Positions 22,106 to 32,649 of a DNA stretch of 64,000 nucleotides are shown here, one piece after another. The notes beneath the pieces were generated by a model. That model saw only the letters and a program-made list of their open reading frames with translations. It had not been told where the DNA came from and did no database searches. The position numbers and the translations under genes were made by a program. Numbering within the stretch: position 1 is the stretch's first letter; each line of letters starts with the position of its first letter. Source of the DNA: Isoetes taiwanensis (Eukaryota > Streptophyta > Lycopodiopsida > Isoetales > Isoetaceae); assembly GCA_021234155.1 (NCBI GenBank), contig JAJEKV010000075.1:5248805-5312804 (forward strand). The letters are read 5' to 3'.

Positions 22106-23650
22106 CCTAGTGTATGATATGGATATGTTTGGTTAAGTTATCTATGCTAAAACAGCAATTTTGCGGACGGGTTTGGTAGGCTTTCACATCCTACCAGCTG
22201 ATTAATACAGGATTGCGCTATTGGATATTGTTTTATGGCTCATTCCGAATGAAGCTTGCAAAAAATGACCATGCATTTTTAGATTGTGAGGCAGTTATTA
22301 AGCAAATTCCAAGGCTTCTAGATCCTTGTGCTAACAAGCAGAAAAGTTTCCCACTTTGGTTTCTCACCACAAGAATATAAAGGCCAAAGGCTGCTGTTAA
22401 ATTCCAGTTGAAAAATGTTTATGTATGGGTGTTGCAAACTTTATGACTTTCAGAATAATGGGATCAATCTGCTCTATCTTTATGGTAACTTTTACTTATG
22501 TTCTATTTGTTTTATTGTGATGAAATTCAAAAGCTACAGGTGATGAAAGCCTCAAATGAATTCTAGTTTTTTTCTGGTTTGAATTCTAAAATTTTTGTCA
22601 CATTGGGGTGGCGTCCCTAAGGCCCCGAAGGGGCCAAAAAAAATTCTTTGCAACACAAACCATTAACATCCAACATATAAAAATTAAATCCCCCAACACA
22701 TAACAACCAACACATAACAACCATTGACATTAACAACCAACACATAACTACCATTGACATTAATTAACACAACCATTGGGTCCAACACATTTAAATTAAA
22801 ATCCCCCTTAAACCCCCTTTGGTTTGGGTGCATATTCACACGGGGGTGACTCCGGGCAACGAGAGCTGCCCAAAGAAAGAATCCATGCTTGTGTGAGTGG
22901 CTCCTTGCACATTGCAGTGTAATAGCTCTTGAGTTGTCCTTCACACTCATGGACAACTATTGATGTTATGTTGCATCCTCTGTTGACACATAATCTCCTT
23001 CTTTGTAAATAGTACCCTTGTAAAGTACTTACTTGAAATCCTTCCTTTGCATGAGGGTTCTAGTATGCAAACCATTTTTTCATGTCTAGCTAATGGTGTA
23101 GATATACGCCCCAAGAGTTGCCCCTGGGTTTTGCTATACCATTTGCTAGATATACGCCAAAGTAAAGATACTTTTATTGAAATTATGGGCTATTTACACT
23201 AAAAATGCAACTTGTAATCCTTCCCGCATTTTTAGGAGTGGCGCCGCCACGATTCATTGCAAAGAAGGAGCAAAAACAGAGCATCACTACGAGTCCATGA
23301 TTCATTGCAAAGGAGCAAAAACAGAACATCACTACGATTTGTTGGATGCGCTCTGGCTTTGTGTTTAGAAATAAAGGATTAGTAGAAGGTTTGCAAGCTA
23401 AAACACAGAGGAATCCAATTTTTCCCACAGATCCATCAAGCAAGCATGTTAAAACCTTTCCAAGCTGGAATATGGAGTTCCGACAAAGCAAACCAGGGTA
23501 TTTCATTTCGCAGAAGCTTGTTTGCCGAATCAGGGTAATACATTTCGCAGAAGCTTGGTAGAAGCTTGGTTCTACATTTCGCAGAAGCTTGGTTCTACAT
23601 CTGCCGGATTTGCATCTGCAACAAGGCCACATGTAACAAGCCTCCAGCCA
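22106..23650. other. non-coding stretch with small tandem repeats
   Basis: No gene supported. Visible structure: AACACATAACAACCA-type repeats at about 22695-22775. Two copies of a 43-48 bp unit beginning GATTCATTGCAAAG lie at about 23250-23340. Three or four copies of TTTCGCAGAAGCTTG lie at about 23507-23595. The last two sit just left of the chromovirus LTR. Confidence 0.5.
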
Positions 23651-25320
23651 TGTGACGCTCCCTGAACATATACGACCCCCGGCCGTATACATACGGGGAC
23701 TTTCCCCTCCCATGGCGACCATATCGCCACGAGCAGGGCCCTCCGTCTATCCCGGGCCATCTACAGAGAGATGCCCGAGTGAAGGACACGGAGGTGTCAT
23801 TCGGCCCACGCCTTCAGTGGGACTCCTACGTCGTGGAAGCGTGAATACATGTTAGCACACAGCATAAATCATATATAAATAACCACCACGAAGGGTGGTG
23901 CATCCATCCAAATACCAACGGCAAAGAATATGCATCTAAACTAAGAAAACACCCCAAACCCCAGGTTCTACCCCGGTTCAGACTCCTGTGAGGATAGACT
24001 GACGGCTCGGCCTCAAGAGTTCAGCAGACAGAGATATAACCTGGTGTTGGCTGGCATAGAACATCGGCTAGGGTTGTCCACTCTATCCGCCCCTCCTGTG
24101 CACACTTTGCAGATGGGTCGATTCACGCTATGGCTTCGCTATAGCCTTCCGGAGACGCAGGCTCGAGGTATCACCCTGCTGAGCCTACTCCAGGGTTCAT
24201 GACGCCCCGATCCGATGAGGCAGGTCAGGGAAGCGTCCCCTTCCAGGATCACAGTGGTTCCATGGGTGGACTAGAGAATACGTGCCGCATCAGCGACCCC
24301 CGCATCCGTACCCGACTTACTCGCCCTAAATCTACTCAAAGTATAGGATGCCCATGCGGGTCACACCTCTGCACCCAGGGAGTGTCAGACCCATACCCGG
24401 CCTGGATCGCGCCTAGCTCACTGGCCGGCTATTAGGCCTAGTCCACTGTAGGAGTCTCAGGAGCCTTTTATGTTCGTGCAAGACCCCACCCCCGCTTCAC
24501 CATTGTGTCCCTTGTTTGGTGCTAAGCCAATCCATAGCATCTATGACCCGGTGGTCTCTTGTACACAGGCCGCAACTAGTGGGATGCTACAGGGCTCTAT
24601 CTAGGAGCATACTACAATACATGGGCTCAGAGGTCTCTACCCCCCGTAATCCCCCATTTCAGGAGTAATACTATGCAAAGAACTATCAATCCATCCTTCA
24701 CAAGCATAATCAGTATCAGAAATAAGAAGAACTCACCTTTACAATCAAGGGTTAGTTCCTACCAGTAAAAACATAGAAAGAACAAAGAAGCAGACACAAC
24801 CAGTGCCCAACAGGGGCGCTACCCTAGAATTCACAGGCTATCCTAGCCACCCACCTGAGTTCTGGCTGGACCCGTTACCATTGGGTGCTTCCATCTCCTG
24901 GGTCTTGGTGTTCAGCTTCAGCTACACAGGTAAAAGTGTCTGGTATGGTGGCGCAGCTTGGTAGGGTTAGGCGCTCAGCTCCTGCTCCTTTTTGGACGAA
25001 TTTTGGGAGTCAATTAGGGATAGGGATCAGGTTGACAGCCTAATTTGGAAGTCCCCATGCTGGCCAATCGATTTGGGCCAGGTGGCGCCTTCCCAAAGCA
25101 TTAATTAGCCTAATTAATCCATTTAACCCTTAATTCCCTAAGTTATAGGTTATTATCTTTAATGGTTAAATTAGCATAGCTAATTTAATCCCTTTTAGGA
25201 CAACCCCCTAGGTTACAATACCCCATGGTGGCGTACCTTTAACAGGTGACGTGTCGGTATATTTATACGTATATCGTATAAATACGTTACGTATACCGTA
25301 TAAATACGCGGAACGTCACA
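23651..25320 (-). repeat. 3' LTR of chromovirus element C
   Basis: A 1,670 bp block that starts TGTGACGCTCC and ends GAACGTCACA on the + strand, giving complementary TGTGACG/CGTCACA ends. A polypurine tract lies directly to its right, as expected for the 3' LTR of a minus-strand element. Near the right end (25257-25310) CGTATAAATACG-like words recur in a partly palindromic cluster. No second copy of this LTR is seen in the window. Confidence 0.8.
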
Positions 25321-25333
25321 TTCTCCCCTCCTT
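25321..25333 (-). other. polypurine tract of element C
   Basis: AAGGAGGGGAGAA on the minus strand lies immediately before the LTR start. It primes plus-strand cDNA synthesis in LTR elements. The bases before it read NAEDIIIFKEGRM then stop, overlapping the tract; this kind of ending is common for plant chromoviruses. Confidence 0.8.
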
Positions 25334-25640
25334 AAAAATAATGATGTCCTCAGCATTGGGGTTAGCTGTTTGGAGACAGTTACTTAAAGAAACTGAATTA
25401 GAAAGCGGTACATTGACGTTAAAAGTATAACAGTAATACATTGAAGTTGAAAATATCAAAGTGCAAGCACAAAAGTGCATTTTACAAACTTATCATCAGA
25501 GAAAGTTCAGGGACCGAAGTCCGATTTAAAAACATCATAGACGACGAAAATCACACATGTAAACAAAGCGAATCCGAAAAGTTGGGTCATTAGCAACCCT
25601 CTATACATGGGCAGGTCACGAACTGCTCACTGGCCTGCAC
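25334..25640 (-). other. 3' untranslated part of element C, left of the element B insertion
   Basis: This is the stretch between the 3' LTR/polypurine tract and the point where element B inserted. It continues at 46735. It shows no good long frame beyond the short tail next to the polypurine tract. Confidence 0.6.
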
Positions 25641-25645
25641 ATGTC
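25641..25645. repeat. target-site duplication of element B, left copy (ATGTC)
   Basis: ATGTC directly precedes the left LTR and is repeated exactly at 46730-46734 after the right LTR. Confidence 0.9.
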
Positions 25646-26253
25646 TGTTTGGGGTCTGGGTTCGGGAACGCCTGCAAGACAGCCCTCTGTGAGGATCCTT
25701 GGATCTAACAGGAGAATCCGGGGGACTATGTCAAGCGGGATTTGCAAGAAAAGAACAAGAAGAAGAAAACAGAACAAAAGAGAACAATGAGAGGAAAATG
25801 ATAAGCTTCCTTGATATCAATGATGAACATACATGAGCTCTCGCAATCGAGAGAAGACTGAAGAGAGACAAGACTCAAAACTCATCTAAAAACTCATGTG
25901 CTAGCTCTACTCATATATATAGTACAATGGCCTTTGGCCCAATATAGACACTCTGACTGATCTCGGTGCCGACTCCTGGAAGGAGGCCTGATTTGCAGGA
26001 ATGTTGGCGGTGCCTCTTGAAGTGCCTAGAATCACTGACGCCGACGCGGTGCAAGTGACGGGCCGTCACTTGTCCGAGCGGCGCCTCTTGTTGATCGGGA
26101 CGAGGCTTTTGATCTGCGTGGGTCCTGGCGCTTGGTCTTCTGGCGGGCCTTGGGCGACTTTTACCGTGCAGGCTGCATGTGGATCCTTGAGCTTGACTTG
26201 GTCCGTCAGTATGCATGAATAGTCCGCCGCCCGGGGAGGCACTGGGACTAACA
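25646..26253 (-). repeat. 3' LTR of element B
   Basis: It runs from TGTTTGGGGTC to GGACTAACA on the + strand, 608 bp, the same length as the 5' LTR of A. It holds the CTCATATATATAGT block near 25912. The polypurine tract follows on the right. Confidence 0.9.
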
Positions 26254-26264
26254 CTCCCCCCAAA
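26254..26264 (-). other. polypurine tract of element B
   Basis: TTTGGGGGGAG on the minus strand ends exactly at the LTR start (TGTTAG). In element A the same place is mutated. Confidence 0.85.
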
Positions 26265-28019
26265 CGACACCGAGTGAAGAAAAGGAGGAAGAGTTTCGAG
26301 GGGGGAAGCCATCCGTCTGAAAGTGATCCTCACGAGAATGAGGGCCGGGCACCATTATGGTAATCGCCAATGAGATCCCGGGCGTGTTTGAAGAGCGGGG
26401 AGGAGTGTTGAGACCAAAGGCAGGATCCGCATCAATCAGAAAACGAGATCGGACCATGTCTTCAAAGGGCAGCATGGGCGTCGGAAGAAACAAACCGACA
26501 TTCCATGAGCAGTATAACTGGAGGCCAAGAAGGCACCGACGCGGCATTCGGATTGCAGTAAAAATGGGATCTTTGCCGATTTAAGGAGCCGAGCAAGATG
26601 CATTTTAGAGCAGCACAAAACCCGCTTGAAGGTGGATCAAGGATCCACGGTGAGGTGGCGGATTCTCGCAAGAAGGTGTCAAGACCATGTAGCGCATTAG
26701 GTTGCCAACCACGCCATTAGCAATATAGATCAATTGTGGTGTTATCAAGAGTGGCACCCTCCTCCCAATGGGGGCGGCCGAACAAAACGGGGATCCCACG
26801 AGAGATCCGTCGAGATCCGAGGTGGAGTCCATCCAAAGATGGCCATCCATGACCTTTGTCCAAAAGGGGAGACGCCAATCGGAAGTCGGGGAACACGGGG
26901 CGTGGAGGAACACCCGTGGAAGCATAGGGAGAGGGAACCATGCCGGTGGGCGTGGGTTCTTGAGCCCTGCTCCCGAATTCACCGACAAGGGCCGGATCAA
27001 GAGCTTTACACCAACGATCCCGCACAGAGGAGAGTTGAGAGTTGACAGAGAGGGCTATCCCACTGTGGGGACCTGTCTTGCTATCCGAAGAGCACGTAAT
27101 TGATTGTAACCCCATGAGGTGTTGCATATAAATTTGTGCATAGGGAAGATCCTCGGGATGTCCGGATACTTCCTTATTTGTTGTAGCACTTCCGCTTGCG
27201 GAGATGTAAATGATGTGCAAGCTCGAGGCATGTACTCTTGATGAAGAGCGTGTGTCCGAGCATGATCAGCCAGGTAGGGGTTGTTATCCCCAAGCAACCA
27301 TTGAAGGGTGGGGTCACCCCGATAGTTCCGTGGTGGCCCATCCGAAATCTCCTGTGTATCACTCGGATAGAAATCATGAAAAATGTAAGCCATGGGCTGA
27401 ACAACTCAAGGTGATGAAATCCGGATCTTCGCGGTGAATGAGATCAAAGACTAAAAGGGCACAGCCAGACACCTTTGTCTTCAATAGAGAGTTCCGCCAA
27501 ATCAGAAGAAAATGCGGTCGGCGATGGAATATCCACAGGACCATCAGCCCCATGCCACTTCAAAAAGAAAGAGGTGGCGGCGGGCAACCACATAATCCGA
27601 GATAGCGAGGAAGGAACGGGAAATCAACACGCGGGTTGCTAACGATGGTGATATAGCCGTCCGGTTTGGTCCGAGCCTCATCGCCAGGTGAATAGCGTCT
27701 TTGTAAGCCGTTGTTCGAGGTCACGGATCCCGTGGTCCTTTTCTATGAAGGCGTGGATCGGGTCACGGACCCGTTCGAGAAGTGTTAACTGTGAGGAGGA
27801 TTGCCCAGAGCATTGAGTCGAAGCCACGGCAATCTCAAGGCGTCATCAAGAAGTTTCGTTCCGAACCTCCGTAAGGCGATCTTGGAGGGGCGGAGCCGAA
27901 GTCTAGCGTGGAGAGCCGAGCCGTCAAAGAGGCAATTTGAGCGTCATGCTCTGTAAGGTGTTGAACTTGAGTGCTGTAATTGTCACAAAGCTCGGAGTAC
28001 AAGGCGTCGAATCTTTCCA
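26265..28019 (-). pseudogene. element B 3' coding region: conserved ORF and end of the coiled-coil ORF
   Basis: It contains a 112-codon frame at 27055-27393 with FHDFYPSDTQE, NPYLADHARTH and FPMHKFICNTSWGYNQLRAL. A 167-codon frame at 26717-27220 ends near RPHWEEGATLDN. At 27835-28019 is the C-terminal end of the coiled-coil ORF (DNYSTQVQHLTEHDAQIASL), cut by the TIR element. The same words occur in A at 2588-4300, which argues for former coding. No family was recognised. Confidence 0.5.
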
Positions 28020-28048
28020 CACTGACCCCAATTTTTGGTCCACAGTTG
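28020..28048 (+). repeat. left terminal inverted repeat of the nested element
   Basis: It matches the reverse complement of 37975-38003 at 25 of 29 bases by eye. The exact outer base may be off by one or two. Confidence 0.75.
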
Positions 28049-28929
28049 TTTTTTTGTTGTACGGAAGTGTTGTTTTATGTCAAAAACAACACCAAAATGG
28101 CCCCAAAAGACCACGTGGCCCGTTTATCCGGATTTGCACAAAGGGACGGTGGTTTTGGCAAAAATCCCACCGTGGTTTTCCTCGCACTTTTTGTTTTTGT
28201 CAAGCGTGTCCTTTTTTTTTTTAATGTTGTTTTTACCGAACTTTTTCGACGTGTGGTTTTTTTCTTGACTGTTGTTTTTTTGAGGAGCCACCCGTTTTTT
28301 TTCGTTAAAATAAGATACGTAGATTTAAATATTGCTATACATGAAAGACTAACTTACAACAATCGTTTTTAAAAAAACCATATGTTATTTACAAAAGAAC
28401 GACATGTGTTATTGAAATCTATGTATTGTTTTTAGTGCTATTAAGTATTGTTTTTTTTAAATAAGGACATGTAAAAGAGCATTATAAGAACATATAGGAA
28501 AAACAAGGCGTTGTTTCTAATTGCCTTTTAGCTAATGAAATATTGACACGTAGTATACTTTTAAAATAAAAAAAAGTTATTTTAACTAATCAAATATCGA
28601 CACGTGGCATACATTTTTAAATAAAAAATTATTATTATGATATATAGAAAAAACATTGGTGTTTTTAACATATCTTCTAACCAATCAAATATTGCCACAT
28701 GGCATACATTCAAATAATAATATATACCACAATTTAAAAATCAATATGATTGTATTTAATTTAAGAAAGCTTGTAAGAATCTAGTGGATCATTAAGTCTA
28801 AGTGCTTTTTGATAAATCATTATATGCAAAAAATAAATACATGCCATTAAAACTATTGGAGGGAAAATGAAATGTACATAATTTAAAACAGAATCGAGAA
28901 TTGGAAAAGAGAAATAATGATAAAAATTG
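28049..28929. other. left subterminal region of the nested element
   Basis: It is rich in T runs and GTTGTTTTT words, then AT-rich. At about 28537-28720 a unit with AAATAT-GACACGTGGCATAC and a TTTTAAATAAAA-like end occurs three times. GACATGT words, which are abundant at the right end of the element, occur here too (28398, 28468). No coding capacity was recognised. Confidence 0.5.
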
Positions 28930-30400
28930 TAGACTAAAACCCTGAAGTTGATCTTTTTTTTTGTAAAGGCAAGTATTTGCCTACTCATACAATGCAGACT
29001 GCAACTAGTCTGAGATTAGATACAAATAATCAGCAGATCATCTTGCCTTGATCTTTGAAAAGTATTCAAGATGCTATCTTGAAAATCTAGAGAAGCAAAT
29101 AAAAGTCTGCTCTGTTTCGGCGAAACAGATGCTTTCCATTAGCAGATCCTTGTGCCTAGATAAGGTTAACAAAGGATTGAAAATCTCCCCCGCAAACAAA
29201 GGAACAAGCTGAATGCTTGATTAAAAAACTGTAATAGGCTGATTTGCCTTGAAACACAAGGCTGCAAGGAACCCACCGAAACCAAAGTAATAACTCGCAA
29301 AAATTCCCCATTACAACAAGAGTTGGTTATTGCAAAGAAAAATCTCGAAGCGACTTGATTAAAACACGTAATTGGTCGACCGCCTTTGAAACAAAAAGGC
29401 ATGAAAAAGAACCCAGTGAAACTACTCACGAGTCTGAATGCAAGTTGGTGTTGCAGCCCAACAAGAAGTCTCGTAGGATCAACCCGATTGTAGCAAAAGG
29501 GGCTGAATGATGGCTAGAGTAGGGCATGTCGAATTGGATGACCTTTGTAACTTCGGATAAAGCTGACTATCACTTAGGCGTAAACTCCCTACAAATTCCA
29601 AGGAAGAGCCTTTCGCACAAAAACACGAAAAGCAAATGACCCTAGCAAGGCGAATGAAGTAGACCAGGGAAAAAGGGTCGTTAAGGCCAAAAGGAAAATT
29701 ATGGCGCTAAAACAGACCCTCCAGAGAGTAACTGGCAGAAAGGGAAAATAGCAAAGGAAGACGACAAAGCCACACAAAGCCATAGATTAGAATGAACAAA
29801 GAGCTCTGCCATAGATTAGAATGAAACATTTCCAAGCATCCTCCTAGCATCCTCCTGCAACAGACATTTCCATTAGCTTTGGATCTCGCCTTAAAACCTT
29901 ACAGGCTAAAAATACGATTTTGATAGTTTCAGACCTTTCTTTCTTGCAGACCAGATGAATTGAAGAAGTAGGAATTAGAAACAAGCATCCTCGCTGCTTA
30001 GGAGTTTGACCATCCCTCCAAACTCGACGCTTCATGCGATTCATGCCGGATTCAGGTTGGGACTGAATGGAAAGGGTTTTTAGGTGAGAAAATCAAAAAA
30101 GGCGATGGAATTCCCTCCAATTTGCCATCGCCATAACAAAGGTAAGTTTGCCCGCCATCGCCATCGCCCAGAAAAAGAGAGGAAAATGGGTGTGCGGGGA
30201 AAGCCCATGAAATTAAAAAGTCAATCTCGACCTTTATTACGACCAATGAAATCAAAGGGCTCGGATCACAATCTCTGCCGTTGATCTCTCCCATCAATCC
30301 AACCGTTCATTCAAAAGCCAATAATGTTATAGGATTGGGATCAAGATCTACGCCATTTATCTTAGTTTTATCTTAGCCGTTGGATAGAATACTACGTTAT
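28930..30400 (-). other. possible captured host promoter and 5' exon inside the nested element
   Basis: This is the only non-repetitive stretch of the nested element. On the minus strand it begins with ATCCAACGGCTAAGAT (about 30365-30380) and ATCAACGGCAGAGAT (about 30275), words common in plant promoters. They are followed by a 66-codon frame at 29844-30044 that contains PTSSIHLVCKKERSETIKIV. I do not recognise the protein. TIR elements often carry fragments of host genes, so a captured 5' gene end is the inference. Confidence 0.35.
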
Positions 30401-30417
30401 CACATTATCAGCGTGCA

Positions 30418-30512
30418 CACAAGTATTATTTTAATTTTCAATGCATACAAGTATTATTTTAATTTTCATATTATTTTAATTTTCAATGCATACAAATATT
30501 ATTTTAATTTTC
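30418..30512. repeat. short AT-rich tandem repeat (about 28 bp)
   Basis: The unit is ATACAAGTATTATTTTAATTTTC. It has three and a half copies with small losses. Confidence 0.8.
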
Positions 30513-30848
30513 GATTACAATGTTCCTTTGGCAAATGTGTGCCCGGATTGTCGGATGTTACATGAGCGATAGTTAGAGCATTAAAAACAACGGTTACTTG
30601 CATTTTAGGGTGCTTATAATAGTATCTAGGGTCCCCCTTATTTGTTTAGGTCATGCCATATCACGTAGAATATTCCTTGTGGAGTCATACAAGCCATCGC
30701 TTTGAAAAGAAGATGGGGTCAAACAGCCATGTTTTGACCCCATCATGTCAATGGGTACCAAAAACCAATTGGTGGTTTTCAACTACCAAATTATACAATG
30801 TCAATGCATAACCAAATTACGTGGCGGAGAGCACGGAGAGTTGCTCCC

Positions 30849-31590
30849 CACCTAGGCACCAACATGCCACCTAGGCTCAAACATGCCAAGGTAGCTCAAA
30901 CATGCCATGTGGGCTCCAACATGCCACCTAGGCTCCAACATGCGGTGGCTCAAACATGCCGCGTGGGCTCCCAACATGCCACTTAGGCTCCAACATGCCA
31001 TGATGCCACTTTCGGCCCAAACATGCCAAGGTGGCTCAAACATGCCACCTGAGGCTCCAACATGCAACCTAGGCTCCAACATGCCAAGGTGGCTCGAACA
31101 TGCCACCTAGGCACCAACATGCCACCTAGGCTCAAACATGCCACGGTGGCTCAAACATGCCAAGGTGGCTCAAACATGCCAAGGTGGCTCAAACATGCAA
31201 CGCGGGCTCCAACATGCCAAGTTGGCTCAAACATGCTATGTGGGCTCCAACATGCCAAGGTGGCTCAGACATGCCACCTAGGCTCAGACATGACAAGGTG
31301 GCTCAAACATGCCACGTGGGCTCCAACATGCCACCTAGGTTCAAACATGCCAAGGTGGCTCAAACATGCCACGTGGACTCCAACATGCCACGTGGGCTCT
31401 AACATGCCACGTGGGCTCTAACATGCCAAGGTGGCTCAAACATGCCACCTAAGCTCTAACATGCCACCTAGGCTCAAACATGTCAATGTGGCTCCATATG
31501 CCACGTAGGCTCCAACATGCCACCTAGGTTCCAACATGCAAAGGTGGCTCAGGCATGCCACCTAGGCTCAAGCATGCCACCTAGGCACTC
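30849..31590 (+). repeat. 19 bp minisatellite, left array
   Basis: The units are 19 bases long, start CATGCC, and end GGCTC(A/C)AA. Three subtypes alternate: CATGCCACCTAGGCTCAAA, CATGCCAAGGTGGCTCAAA and CATGCCACGTGGGCTCCAA. There are about 39 units by length. The same array occurs in the opposite orientation at 35692-37235. Frames stay open because the unit has no stops and 3 x 19 bases are 19 codons; they are not genes. Confidence 0.95.
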
Positions 31591-31733
31591 CAAGTGGTGA
31601 CATGGCATGTCAAGTAAGCAAGGCCAACTTTTGACTAGGCCAAAAATGAAAAAGATGTCCATCTTTGGTCTTTTCATTGGGTGATGTTGGCAAATTTTGG
31701 GTGACATGGCTAGATGGTGGTGGACGTGACTAG
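31591..31733 (+). repeat. inner arm of the large inverted repeat, left
   Basis: A non-tandem stretch with GGTGACATGGCATGTCAAGT, TTTTGACTAGGCCAAAA and GGGTGATGTTGGCAAATTTT. It is the near reverse complement of 35551-35691, with a few substitutions and small indels. Together with the minisatellites it makes arms of about 0.9 kb and 1.7 kb. Confidence 0.9.
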
Positions 31734-31825
31734 GACTTTATGCAAGAAATATGATAACCTTTGAAATTTTTGTAGAGGAGTTTGGCAAGGGATAGAATAG
31801 AAGGATCTTGGAGAACTCACTAAGA

Positions 31826-32620
31826 CCCCCCCTTTCGGTGAAGGGGAGTGCGGATCGACATGTTGCCTTGAGGGGGATTGACCCCATCTCAGGGCATGGT
31901 CCCCGAGCATACCACAGAGAACTCCATGCAAAGTTTCGGATGTGTGAGTCTCCGTCTTGGCCTTTCGAGATGTAAACCCTAGCAAACCCTAGGGTTTGAT
32001 AGGGTTTACATTCAGGGGATGTCTCAGATGACCCGTGAGGGCCGAGGATCGGCGTGGAATACCCGTCTTTGGATTACCCTCATGGCAGGGGAGGCGAGCC
32101 AAATTTCCGGTCGCGACATACCTTCCGGAGACTCCCCTTCACAAGCCCCTTTCGGTGAAGGGGAGTGCGGAAAAATCTTTCTTTGGGGGATTCGACCCCA
32201 TCTCGGGCATGGTCCCCGAGCATGAGAGAACTCCATGCAAATTTTAGGATGTGTGAGTCTCCGTCTTGGCCTTTCGAGATGTAAACCCTAGCAAACCCTA
32301 GGGTTTGATAGGGTTTTGATCAGGGATGCTCAGATGACCCGAGAGGGCCGAGGATCGGCGTGGAATACCCGTCTTTGGATTACCCTCATGGCAGCGGGGA
32401 GGCAGAGCCAAATTTCCCGGTCGCGACATACCTTTGGAGACTCCCCTTCACAAGCCCCTTTCGGTGAAGGGGAGTGCGGAAAAGCATCTTTGCTTGAGGG
32501 GATTTGACCCCATCTCGGGCATGGTCCCCGAGCATACCATCCCGAGAGAACTCCATGCAAAGTTTCGGATGTGTTAGTCTCCGTCTTGGCCTTTCGAGAT
32601 GTAAACCCTACCAAACCCCT
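31826..32620 (+). repeat. tandem repeat, about 310 bp unit, about 2.6 copies
   Basis: The landmark CCCTTTCGGTGAAGGGGAGT recurs at about 31830, 32148 and 32457, and CAGATGACCCG at 32025 and 32331. The units also share AACCCTAGGGTTTGATAGGG. The landmark is a small hairpin. Similar GAGACTCCCCTTCACAAG occurs again at about 35489, near the other arm. Confidence 0.9.
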
Positions 32621-32649
32621 GGCGGGGATGCTCCTCGATCAAGAGGGTC

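Noticed and set aside
30849-31590. CRISPR-like array
   Set aside because: Units are contiguous with no unique spacers, in plant nuclear DNA; it is a minisatellite.
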